Origin: Comamonadaceae bacterium
Lineage (GTDB): Bacteria; Pseudomonadota; Gammaproteobacteria; Burkholderiales; Burkholderiaceae
Direction of reading: 5' to 3'
DNA length: 5,062 nt
NCBI GenBank assembly: GCA_947505915.1
Contig: CANNNH010000144.1
Span: forward strand, 1-5,062
Of the stretch, positions 1-5,062 are shown piece after piece. Position numbers and translations under genes: made by a program. How positions within the stretch are numbered: position 1 is the first letter of the stretch; every line of letters begins with the position of its first letter. The notes beneath the pieces are model-generated. The model saw only the letters and a program-made list of their open reading frames with translations, was not told where the DNA came from and ran no database searches.

Positions 1-939
1 AAAGGGTAGCGTGTGATCGCTCAGCCATGGTTTTCCAGGTACCAAGTGGGGAGCGTCGGCAGTGATAGATGCTTTGATCCAAGCCGATGGGACCACTTGG
101 TGACCATTCCACATCCCATCGTTGCGGTACAGCTCACCCAATTTAATGAAATCTCTGGCGATCAAATTCAGTCCTGCGAATGACATTTCTTTCCCGGTTT
201 TGTCCACCAACCAGTAGCCTGCCGCATTCATGCCGAGTGGCTCAAAAAGCTTTTCTTGCATATAGTCACTTAGCGTTCGCTTGGTGGCATAGGCCAGCAA
301 CATCCCCAAGGCCTGTGTCTCGCCAGAGTTGTAGCGACATACCGTTCCTGGAGCACTTTCAGTCGCCATGCCTGCGACAAACTCTTCAAGCGACATAGCA
401 CCACCCATGGCGGCCGCCAAGCGAAATACATCGCAACTGGGGTCGGAGTAATCCTCATTCCAGCGGGCGCCAGAAGACATTTGCAATACATTCTTGATGC
501 TTACACCGTGATAGGCCGAACCTTTAGGGACTGGGATGTAATCACTGATGGCTTCTTCTATGTTGTGGATGTAACCCTCATGCACAGCAATTCCCACAAG
601 GGCTGAGACAAAACTTTTCGATACAGACCAGGAAATCCAATGCACATCAGGGCCACCTGTGAGGGCATAGCGCTCTAGAACCATTTGGCCATTCTTGAGC
701 ACCAGTAAAGCTGTGGTGTCTGTTTCAGTGAAGAACTCCTCGACTGACTTTTGTTGGCCTTCAAAACTGTAATTCTTGGGCAAATCGATGGACTTGCCGA
801 CTGGAAAATGAAATGGTTTGGTAGAAGCTGCCATCGCACTGGTGGGCGCCATGTCTTTGAATCGACCAAAATTTTGATGCTGCGGTGCGCCGCTGAAAAG
901 CGCCAACTGGTCAAATGGGGTTGTCTCAAGATTGCTCAT
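1..939 (-). CDS. NylB-like serine hydrolase of the beta-lactamase superfamily (partial, C-terminus off the left edge)
   Basis: The reading frame stays open from an ATG at 939-937 to the window edge, giving 313 residues without a stop. An AGAGG ribosome binding site lies six bases upstream. The sequence shows the class C beta-lactamase/DD-peptidase signatures: SVSK at residues 105-108 inside WISWSVSKSF (nucleophile Ser105, Lys108) and YNS at 203-205. These correspond to Ser112/Lys115 and Tyr215 of 6-aminohexanoate-dimer hydrolase NylB, and the flanking pattern (WNEDY, RYNSGE, EPLGM) fits that COG1680 group better than true beta-lactamases. The third motif, near the C-terminus, would lie outside the window. 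There is no signal peptide, so a cytoplasmic amidase or esterase is expected; the natural substrate cannot be told. It is transcribed divergently from the LuxR-type gene, which may regulate it. The family is sure; the substrate is not. Confidence 0.9.
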   Translation of the reverse strand, partial: MSNLETTPFDQLALFSGAPQHQNFGRFKDMAPTSAMAASTKPFHFPVGKSIDLPKNYSFEGQQKSVEEFFTETDTTALLVLKNGQMVLERYALTGGPDVHWISWSVSKSFVSALVGIAVHEGYIHNIEEAISDYIPVPKGSAYHGVSIKNVLQMSSGARWNEDYSDPSCDVFRLAAAMGGAMSLEEFVAGMATESAPGTVCRYNSGETQALGMLLAYATKRTLSDYMQEKLFEPLGMNAAGYWLVDKTGKEMSFAGLNLIARDFIKLGELYRNDGMWNGHQVVPSAWIKASITADAPHLVPGKPWLSDHTLPF

Positions 940-1001
940 AGCGGGCCTCTTTGGTTTGTTTGGGGTGGGAGTCACCTACGCCAAGTTACGCTGTGAACGT
1001 C

Positions 1002-1053
1002 CAAATGCACAGATCTGCTGATGAGGGGTCTGCAAATGCAGACGGTCTGTTGA
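1002..1053. promoter_or_regulatory. Candidate operator in the divergent promoter region: 16-bp palindrome plus imperfect direct repeat
   Basis: GTCTGCAAATGCAGAC at 1028-1043 is a perfect inverted repeat with 7-bp arms around a central AA. It overlaps an imperfect direct repeat: 1002-1021 and 1033-1053 share CAAATGCA, then TCTG, then TGA, offset by 31-32 bp, about three helical turns. The first copy contains the smaller palindrome CAGATCTG (1010-1017), and GGTC-TGTT-GACC (1045-1055) follows the second. The cluster sits between the divergent hydrolase and LuxR genes, so a regulator binding here could control both. Which protein binds is inference; the adjacent LuxR-type protein is the obvious candidate. 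Confidence 0.4.
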
Positions 1054-1112
1054 CCATTAGTCCAAGACCATGTTGGTTAATGCAAAATGTATTTTTTGCG
1101 ATACCGGAATTA

Positions 1113-2114
1113 ATGACTACCTTCTCGGAATCTGACCGCCTTGACCATTTAAGCGATTGTTTGCTTGAACTTGCTCAATTGGCCAAAAATCGCCCTGTGG
1201 CAGAATTTTTATCTGAGGGTGCATCCCTTGCGCTGAAGGCTGTTGGTTGCCTCAGCGCATGGTGGGGTCTGGCTGTTGAGAACAAAATCGATAAAAGTCT
1301 GGACATACTGCAAGCAGACTTCATGGGCTTGCCCAAAAGCTTGGTAGAAGACTGGCGCAGTATTTCAACCATCGATCCTTTTGCCAAAGAGATGATTCAA
1401 GCACTAGGGCAAGTCAGACGAATTGAGATTGCAGAAAACCGAATTAACTCCCAACCATTGTTGACCGAATTTGCCAATCGTTATGGCATTGAACATGTGA
1501 TGGGGATGTGCTTAGACGAAGAGGCCACCGGACAGTCCTTTTTTATGGTGATGTACAGGGGGCAGGGTCAGTCAAACTTTTCCGATCAAGAGGCGCAATT
1601 ATTTCGTCATCTGATCAAGCATATCGTTCAGCTTTGGTATTTTGGATTAAAAGAGGAACTGAGTACTAGGTCAGGCAACGACATCAGTAGAAGCGCCTTA
1701 GCTCGACTTGATGGGCAATTACTTTATGCTGGGCCGGAAATTTTTAAATTCTTGAAGTCGCAATGGGAAGACTGGGATGGTCTGACACTACCGGAAGCTT
1801 TGTTGAAGCACTTTAATCAACTTCCGCAATCTGTAAAGCTGGCACATGGTTGTGTAAGCCTTAATTTGCACGGTGAATATGTGTTGGTTACTGATTTAGA
1901 TGAGTCCCATTCAACCTTGAAACTATCTCCACGAGAGCAGCGTGTGGCTTATCTGTTTGCTTCTGGATTCACGTACAAGCAAATTTCAAAGCAACTTGCT
2001 CTATCTCCTGCAACGGTTAGAACATACTTGCGCAATGCTTATATTCGTTTGGGGGTAAGCAACAAAACTCAACTCAACAAGTTTTTAGTGTCTGGCCACG
2101 AGGCATCGAAATAA
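1113..2114 (+). CDS. LuxR-family (GerE-type HTH) transcriptional regulator
   Basis: This is a DNA-binding regulator, 333 residues from the chosen ATG. The C-terminal LuxR-type helix-turn-helix occupies residues 271-326: LSPREQ, the ASGFTYKQISKQL helix, the SPATVRTYLRNAY recognition helix and the LGVSNKTQL tail. The N-terminal ~180 residues read like a GAF-type sensor, ending in the typical FSDQEAQLFRHLIKHI helix. A PAS-like stretch (ALARLDGQLLYAGPEIF, residues 194-210) links it to the HTH. There is no receiver domain and no recognisable LuxI autoinducer signature, so the ligand is unknown. The frame is open back to a TTG at 951, but that would start 12 bases from the divergent hydrolase gene and run through the putative operator. 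ATG 1113 (GGAA four bases upstream) or ATG 1080 (344 residues) is more likely. It is probably autoregulated or controls the divergent hydrolase; a role for the downstream nitrite reductase cannot be excluded. Confidence 0.88.
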   Translation: MTTFSESDRLDHLSDCLLELAQLAKNRPVAEFLSEGASLALKAVGCLSAWWGLAVENKIDKSLDILQADFMGLPKSLVEDWRSISTIDPFAKEMIQALGQVRRIEIAENRINSQPLLTEFANRYGIEHVMGMCLDEEATGQSFFMVMYRGQGQSNFSDQEAQLFRHLIKHIVQLWYFGLKEELSTRSGNDISRSALARLDGQLLYAGPEIFKFLKSQWEDWDGLTLPEALLKHFNQLPQSVKLAHGCVSLNLHGEYVLVTDLDESHSTLKLSPREQRVAYLFASGFTYKQISKQLALSPATVRTYLRNAYIRLGVSNKTQLNKFLVSGHEASK

Positions 2115-2227
2115 ATGAATGTTGAACTAATGGCGGTTTTAGGCTCTTGTGTAAGCCGACTATTGTGTCAATCAAACTTACATAAAAATGGTCTAAGCAG
2201 TCATTCCGTTGCATATGAAAACATTTA

Positions 2228-2241
2228 TTGATATGCATCAA
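2228..2241. promoter_or_regulatory. FNR/ANR-type (CRP-FNR superfamily) binding box
   Basis: TTGATATGCATCAA is an exact match to the FNR-family consensus TTGAT-N4-ATCAA and is fully palindromic. It lies 82 bases upstream of the nitrite reductase start. If it acts as a class II site centred at -41.5, transcription would start near 2276, leaving a leader of about 47 nucleotides. Denitrification genes are classic targets of FNR, ANR, DNR and NNR. The box suggests induction at low oxygen, with nitric oxide sensing if a DNR/NNR-type protein is used. The binding protein itself is not in the window. Confidence 0.8.
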
Positions 2242-2261
2242 GTTAAGTTGAATCAATGAAC

Positions 2262-2270
2262 TAAATATCT
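2262..2270 (+). promoter_or_regulatory. Candidate -10 region of the FNR-dependent promoter
   Basis: TAAATATCT begins 20 bases after the FNR box, where a class II FNR promoter places its -10 element (about 22 bases after the box). Each possible hexamer in it matches TATAAT at only about three of six positions. That is acceptable for an activator-dependent promoter but is not strong evidence alone. No good -35 is visible, which also fits activator dependence. Confidence 0.45.
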
Positions 2271-2322
2271 GTTGGCCCTTATAGGATCCAGTCTTCTTAA
2301 ACACGCTGGTACAGGGTCTTCT

Positions 2323-3780
2323 ATGTCTATCAAACTTGCTGTCCGAACTGCTTTGTTACTGAGCTTTAGCATTCTTTGTGCATGCGGCCCCAATGCCAAA
2401 AAAAACCTTGATCCCTACGATGCTAGTCAAATAGAGCTCAAGTCACCGCCTTCCAAAACCAGTATGCAAAGGCACACAGGACCATTTGCAGCAGGCGCAT
2501 CTTTGAACTTCACTGCTGAGTTAAGACCCATAGACCCTTCCCCACTCAAAAATGTGCAACTAGACACAACGCACAAGGTGGTTGAGATAGCGCCTGGGGT
2601 TCAATTCAGCGCATGGACCTTTGGCGACCAAGTGCCAGGGCCTACTGTTAGGGCAAGAGTCGGCGACAAAATTCATTTCAGCATGACCAACCGAAGCGAT
2701 GAAACGTTGCCAGGCGTATCCATGGCAATGGCCCCGATGATGCACTCAATGGACTTCCATGCGGCCATGGTTTCACCACAAGACAAATACAAATCCATTG
2801 CACCTGGACAAACCATTGAATTTGAATTTACCTTGAACTATCCGGGCATCTTCATGTACCACTGCGGTACACCCATGATTTTGGAACACATAGCCTCAGG
2901 AATGTACGGAGCCGTGGTGGTGGAGCCAAAGGCCGGTTACCCAACCAAGGTAGACCATGAATATTTAGTCATACAAAGTGAGTTTTACGTCAAACCTGAT
3001 CCATCAGGGAAAAAAGTTAATGGTGCTCCACTTTATGTGCTGGACACGGAGCGTCTCAAAGCATCACAACCTACACACACTGTATTTAACGGCAAGCACA
3101 ACGGAATGGTGAAGCAACCTTTATCTGCAAAACCAGGAGAAAGGGTGCGGTTGTTTGTTCTTAATGTGGGGCCAAGTAAAACTTCAAGCTTTCACGTCGT
3201 TGGAACCATATTTGACAGAGTCTGGCTAGAGGGGAATCCTGATAATCAAATGCGGGGTATGCAAACCGTACTGCTTGGGTCAAGTAACAGTGCCATTGTA
3301 GAAATGGTTATTCCAGAGGCAGGCTCGTACATCATGGTGGATCACCATTTTGCCAATGCCTCACAAGGTGCAATAGGTTTGATTTCAACGCTTGAGAAAA
3401 GTAAAGCACCAGATCTAGAGCACCACAATATGGAGGCCAGTGCAGTGCCGACTGAGCCATTAGCCGTACTAGGGAAAACGGCATTTGAGAGTAAATGTAT
3501 GGCCTGCCACTCAGTTGGTCAGGGCAATAAATTAGGCCCAGATATGGTTGGCGTCACTCAAAGACGCAAAGACGAATGGCTTACGCAATGGTTGACAGCA
3601 CCTGAAAAAATGTTGCTCTCTAATGAAGATGCAAAAGCCATGCTTAAACAATTCAACAATATCCCTATGCCTAATCAAGGCTTAAGTCCTCAAGAAATCA
3701 AACAGTATTTGGCTTATTTCCATTGGATAGATGAGAGCAAGGCAATGCATGTGGAAAAAAAGACAGGGGCTTCTAAGTAA
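2323..3780 (+). CDS. nirK: Copper nitrite reductase lipoprotein with fused C-terminal cytochrome c (NirK-cyt c, AniA-like)
   Basis: The predicted role is reduction of nitrite to nitric oxide in the periplasm. From ATG 2323 (AGGG about six bases upstream; the frame extends to a poorer TTG at 2272) it has 485 residues. A lipoprotein signal ends in the lipobox LCAC with Cys21; Gly at +2 suggests outer-membrane sorting, as for Neisseria AniA. Two cupredoxin domains follow, about residues 55-360. All expected ligands are visible: type 1 copper His141, Cys181, His189, Met194; type 2 copper His146, His180, His341; catalytic Asp144 (MDFHAA) and His291 (SSFHVVG). Cys-to-His spacing is eight, as in AniA, shorter than in AcNir-type enzymes. 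The C-terminal domain (about 380-475) is a class I cytochrome c with CMACH (haem Cys392, Cys395, His396) and probable axial Met449 in NNIPMPNQG. Fused NirK-cytochromes are known, for example in Ralstonia pickettii. A perfect FNR box lies upstream and a small secreted-protein gene follows after eight bases. Activity is inferred; the ligand set is complete. Confidence 0.87.
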   Translation: MSIKLAVRTALLLSFSILCACGPNAKKNLDPYDASQIELKSPPSKTSMQRHTGPFAAGASLNFTAELRPIDPSPLKNVQLDTTHKVVEIAPGVQFSAWTFGDQVPGPTVRARVGDKIHFSMTNRSDETLPGVSMAMAPMMHSMDFHAAMVSPQDKYKSIAPGQTIEFEFTLNYPGIFMYHCGTPMILEHIASGMYGAVVVEPKAGYPTKVDHEYLVIQSEFYVKPDPSGKKVNGAPLYVLDTERLKASQPTHTVFNGKHNGMVKQPLSAKPGERVRLFVLNVGPSKTSSFHVVGTIFDRVWLEGNPDNQMRGMQTVLLGSSNSAIVEMVIPEAGSYIMVDHHFANASQGAIGLISTLEKSKAPDLEHHNMEASAVPTEPLAVLGKTAFESKCMACHSVGQGNKLGPDMVGVTQRRKDEWLTQWLTAPEKMLLSNEDAKAMLKQFNNIPMPNQGLSPQEIKQYLAYFHWIDESKAMHVEKKTGASK

Positions 3781-3788
3781 AGCGCTGT

Positions 3789-4175
3789 ATGAAAAGTTAT
3801 TTGCGAAGAAGTTTGCTTGCAAGCTTCTTATTCTTGTTGAACTGGAATGTTTTTGCTTGCGGTTATTGTTTACAAGACCGTATTGCCTCAGTCTACGACC
3901 ATGTTCTTGTGGCAAAGACAAAACAACTTAATCAAAAAATGCTTTACCTGGTGTGGGATGGTCCGGCAGCACGAGACGAAACCACCAAACGTCATTTGCT
4001 TGCAATTGTGTCCCGCATACGAGGAGTCACCAAAGACAGTGTTCGGGTTGCTTTAGAGCCCCCAACCATTGGTTTGGCTTATCAACCTTCAATCATTTCT
4101 AGGGATCTGATTGAAAGTTTGCTTTTAAAAGAATTACGGGCTATGAATATCGTTGTTTCGGTTTTACCAGAATGA
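3789..4175 (+). CDS. Small secreted CGYC-motif protein, probable partner of the nitrite reductase
   Basis: I do not recognise a named family. The 128-residue product begins with a clear Sec signal (MKSYLRR, then a hydrophobic run LLASFLFLL) with VFA before Cys24. It could be cut by signal peptidase I between Ala23 and Cys24, or less likely be a lipoprotein, since Phe is unusual at lipobox -2. The mature protein would start directly with C24-G-Y-C27, a redox- or metal-type CxxC. The rest alternates predicted strands and helices (LYLVWDG, TTKRHLLAIVSRI, SVRVAL, RDLIESLLLKELRAM, IVVSVLPE), resembling a compact ferredoxin-like fold such as heavy-metal-associated domains. It starts eight bases after the nitrite reductase stop, so it is almost certainly cotranscribed. 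A periplasmic copper-handling or thiol-redox role for NirK or its haem domain is inference. The stop overlaps a downstream ATG (ATGA), suggesting the operon once continued. Confidence 0.82.
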   Translation: MKSYLRRSLLASFLFLLNWNVFACGYCLQDRIASVYDHVLVAKTKQLNQKMLYLVWDGPAARDETTKRHLLAIVSRIRGVTKDSVRVALEPPTIGLAYQPSIISRDLIESLLLKELRAMNIVVSVLPE

Positions 4176-4262
4176 CCATGTCGACCATCGGCATCAACTT
4201 TTGTCATGTTCGCAGGATGTGGCAAATCTGCCCCCGCAAAAACCCCACTTGCATTTAATTGA
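4172..4262 (+). pseudogene. Frameshifted and truncated remnant of a lipoprotein gene (possibly SCO-like)
   Basis: An ATG at 4172 overlaps the upstream stop as ATGA, the usual sign of translational coupling, but its frame runs only 28 residues to TAA at 4256-4258. One frame over, codons 4206-4259 read MFAGCGKSAPAKTPLAFN before TGA (4260-4262). That carries a textbook lipobox, FAGC, followed by the Gly-Lys-Ser/Ala/Pro-rich linker common in bacterial lipoproteins. Removing one T from the TTTT run at 4199-4202 joins the two pieces into MTMSTIGIN-FVMFAGC. Even then a stop comes 29 codons in, so the gene body is missing. The linker ending in AFN recalls the start of SCO (SenC/PrrC) copper chaperones, which would suit this copper-enzyme context. 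That assignment rests on very few residues, and chance cannot be excluded. Confidence 0.35.
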
Positions 4263-4276
4263 AATAAGCATATATT
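4249..4276 (+). promoter_or_regulatory. Weak candidate sigma-70 promoter for the 68-residue ORF
   Basis: TTGCAT (4249-4254) and TATATT (4271-4276) are separated by 16 bases. The -10 element matches five of six consensus positions and the -35 three of six. It would start transcription around 4283, about 27 bases before the ORF at 4310, and would let that gene be expressed apart from the nitrite reductase operon. The region is AT-rich, so chance matches are likely. Confidence 0.25.
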
Positions 4277-4309
4277 GGGTTGTTGATATTTAATCTCTAA
4301 GGGGATTTT

Positions 4310-4516
4310 ATGAAACTCATTTGGGAGCACTGCCATTTATCTTTTCAGAAGTTCTTTCAGCGCTTATCTGAAAGACTTTATGTGCCCAGTCAGACAGGCT
4401 CCCACGATATGGGCAGCCAATACCTAGGCGATTTGGCGAGTTCTTATATCGAGAACAAGAATTTTCCAGTCCCAACCAAAGCAGCTTTCAGAGGCGTGAA
4501 ATTAAGTAAACATTGA
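4310..4516 (+). CDS. Small orphan protein of 68 residues, function unknown
   Basis: I do not recognise this product. The main evidence that it is translated is AAGGGG at 4299-4304, five bases before the ATG and the best ribosome binding site on the plus strand here. The protein is basic and soluble. It starts with an amphipathic segment (WEHCHLSFQKFFQRLSERL), has a polar middle with a possible helix (GSQYLGDLASSYIE), and ends in a basic Pro/Lys-containing tail. There is no signal peptide, transmembrane helix, CxxC or known fold. The QYLGDLA piece faintly recalls small DUF3563-type proteins of Burkholderiales, but not enough to assign it. It sits 134 bases after the CGYC gene with a possible promoter of its own, and is followed by the regulatory region of the Bug gene. 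A non-coding ORF remains possible. Confidence 0.55.
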   Translation: MKLIWEHCHLSFQKFFQRLSERLYVPSQTGSHDMGSQYLGDLASSYIENKNFPVPTKAAFRGVKLSKH

Positions 4517-4554
4517 TTTTTAGGCTAGCTTAAGTGTCAAGCTTGCATATGCAG

Positions 4555-4583
4555 TTGGAATAAGTTCTGATGCTTCCTATTTT
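4555..4583 (+). promoter_or_regulatory. Candidate sigma-70 promoter for the Bug-family gene
   Basis: TTGGAA (4555-4560) and TATTTT (4578-4583) have the ideal 17-base spacing, each matching four of six consensus positions. Transcription would start near 4590, giving a leader of about 70 nucleotides that contains the tandem ACATTTGTC repeat. It is the best promoter-like pair I see between the 68-residue ORF and the Bug gene, but AT-rich background weakens the call. Confidence 0.3.
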
Positions 4584-4622
4584 TTAAGGTTTTCCCTAGT
4601 TTTATTCGGGTGTCAGGCGTCT

Positions 4623-4647
4623 ACATTTGTCTGAACATTTGTCAAAT
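4623..4647. repeat. Tandem 9-bp repeat with overlapping palindrome upstream of the Bug-family gene
   Basis: ACATTTGTC occurs at 4623-4631 and again at 4635-4643, a 12-bp period with a three-base spacer. The second copy runs into ATTTG-T-CAAAT (4637-4647), a perfect inverted repeat with 5-bp arms. The element lies 15 to 39 bases before the putative start codon and downstream of the candidate promoter, where a repressor site would be placed. Function is inferred from position and symmetry only. Confidence 0.35.
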
Positions 4648-4661
4648 CAAACAAACCTTAT

Positions 4662-5062
4662 ATGTGCTCGATAAATCATAAAGTAATGGCTGCTTTGGCA
4701 ACCCTATTGATCTGTGCTGTTTCATTGGTCTTGCCTTTTCATGCCAATGCACAGACTTACCCGGCTCGACCGATCACCCTGGTGGTGCCTTGGAGTGCTG
4801 GTGGCGGCACTGATGCGATTGCCCGCATCATCGGGAGCCTGCTTGAAAAGGAACTCGGACAACCTGTCAACGTCATCAATCGCACCGGTGGCTCTGGGGT
4901 GGTCGGCCATTCTGCGATGGCAGCCGCAGTGCCTGACGGTTACACCATTGGCTTGATCACGGTTGAGATAGGCATGATGCATTGGCAGGGGCTGACAGAG
5001 TTGACCCATTCCTCTTACACACCGATTGCATTGATGAATGCCGATCCGGCAGCGGTTATTGT
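4662..5062 (+). CDS. Bug-family (TctC) tripartite tricarboxylate transporter solute-binding protein (partial, 3' end off the right edge)
   Basis: This is the N-terminal 133 residues of a periplasmic binding protein that captures small carboxylates, with or without a TctAB membrane pair. The signal peptide runs to ANA (residues 28-30), with the mature protein starting QTYPARPITLVVP. Family hallmarks follow in order: the first ligand loop PWSAGGGTDAIAR (43-55), LGQPVNVINRTGGSGVVG (65-82), the PDGYT turn (91-95) and YTPIALMNADP near the edge. Full-length members are about 320 residues, so more than half is missing. ATG 4662 is preferred over ATG 4686 because it supplies the Lys before the hydrophobic core; neither has a strong ribosome binding site. 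The substrate cannot be read from this part. The gene begins a locus separate from the nitrite reductase cassette; a promoter-like pair and a tandem repeat precede it. Confidence 0.9.
   Translation, partial: MCSINHKVMAALATLLICAVSLVLPFHANAQTYPARPITLVVPWSAGGGTDAIARIIGSLLEKELGQPVNVINRTGGSGVVGHSAMAAAVPDGYTIGLITVEIGMMHWQGLTELTHSSYTPIALMNADPAAVI

Noticed and set aside
951..1112. N-terminal extension of the LuxR-type regulator from a TTG at 951
   Set aside because: It would start 12 bases from the divergent gene, has no ribosome binding site, reads as low-complexity non-domain sequence and runs through the palindromic operator candidate.
2142..2157. GGCT-N8-AGCC hairpin after the LuxR-type gene as a terminator
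   Set aside because: The stem is only four base pairs with an eight-base loop and no T-tract follows.
2248..2256. TTGAATCAA as a second FNR box
   Set aside because: It is palindromic, but the half-sites are separated by one base rather than the spacing FNR proteins need.
2272..2322. Longer nitrite reductase from a TTG at 2272
   Set aside because: It would put 17 extra residues before a well-formed lipoprotein signal peptide, and the TTG lies just before the predicted transcription start. ATG 2323 has a better ribosome binding site.
3235..3275. Loss of a catalytic histidine in the second cupredoxin domain (Ile where AcNir has its second His in PHLIGGH)
   Set aside because: Counting the AcNir sequence places the catalytic His255 at the first His of that motif, which is conserved here as His291. 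The Ile position is naturally non-His in AniA-type enzymes (FHVIGEIFD).
3862..3873. CGYC taken as proof of a DsbC-like disulfide isomerase
   Set aside because: DsbC does use CGYC, but this protein is too short and the motif lies at the mature N-terminus without a thioredoxin fold around it.
4527..4550. AGCTT/AAGCT inverted repeat and GCATATGC after the 68-residue ORF as terminator or operator
   Set aside because: The arms are five and four bases, there is no T-run, and such short palindromes are expected by chance in AT-rich DNA.
4722..5009. Antisense 95-residue open frame within the Bug gene
   Set aside because: The plus strand encodes clear family motifs across the same stretch, so the minus-strand frame is a shadow. 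The same holds for the minus-strand frames inside the LuxR-type and nitrite reductase genes.

Overview
The window looks like chromosomal DNA of a betaproteobacterium, most likely Burkholderiales (Comamonadaceae-like). The main reasons are the tripartite-tricarboxylate (Bug/TctC) binding protein at the right end, a common and much-expanded family in that group, and the style of the LuxR-type regulator and the NylB-like serine hydrolase. Base composition is moderate and the middle of the window is visibly more AT-rich than the two end genes. This placement is inference from gene content only.

Layout. Positions 1-939 (minus strand) hold most of a NylB-like serine hydrolase whose C-terminus lies off the left edge. 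A short divergent promoter region (940-1112) carries a perfect 16-bp palindrome and an overlapping imperfect direct repeat. It separates the hydrolase from a plus-strand LuxR-family regulator (1113-2114). A 208-bp intergenic region then contains a perfect FNR-type box at 2228-2241, placed as expected for a class II activated promoter.

Downstream of that box is a gene for a lipoprotein that fuses a two-cupredoxin copper nitrite reductase (NirK, AniA-like) to a C-terminal cytochrome c domain (2323-3780). Eight bases later comes a small secreted protein with a CGYC motif (3789-4175). Its stop codon overlaps an ATG that opens onto what looks like the frameshifted, truncated start of a lipoprotein gene, possibly SCO-like (4172-4262). 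A 68-residue orphan ORF with a strong ribosome binding site (4310-4516) follows, then a short regulatory region with a tandem 9-bp repeat. Last is the 5' part of a Bug-family solute-binding protein gene (4662 to the right edge).

How the parts fit. The coherent unit is the FNR-box/NirK-cytochrome c/CGYC-protein cassette. It reads as an oxygen-regulated, membrane-anchored respiratory nitrite reductase that carries its own electron-transfer haem, with a small periplasmic partner that may help copper or haem maturation and the remains of a third gene. The hydrolase/LuxR pair looks like a separate divergent regulatory unit, and the Bug gene starts another locus. No tRNA, rRNA, CRISPR array or insertion sequence was seen.
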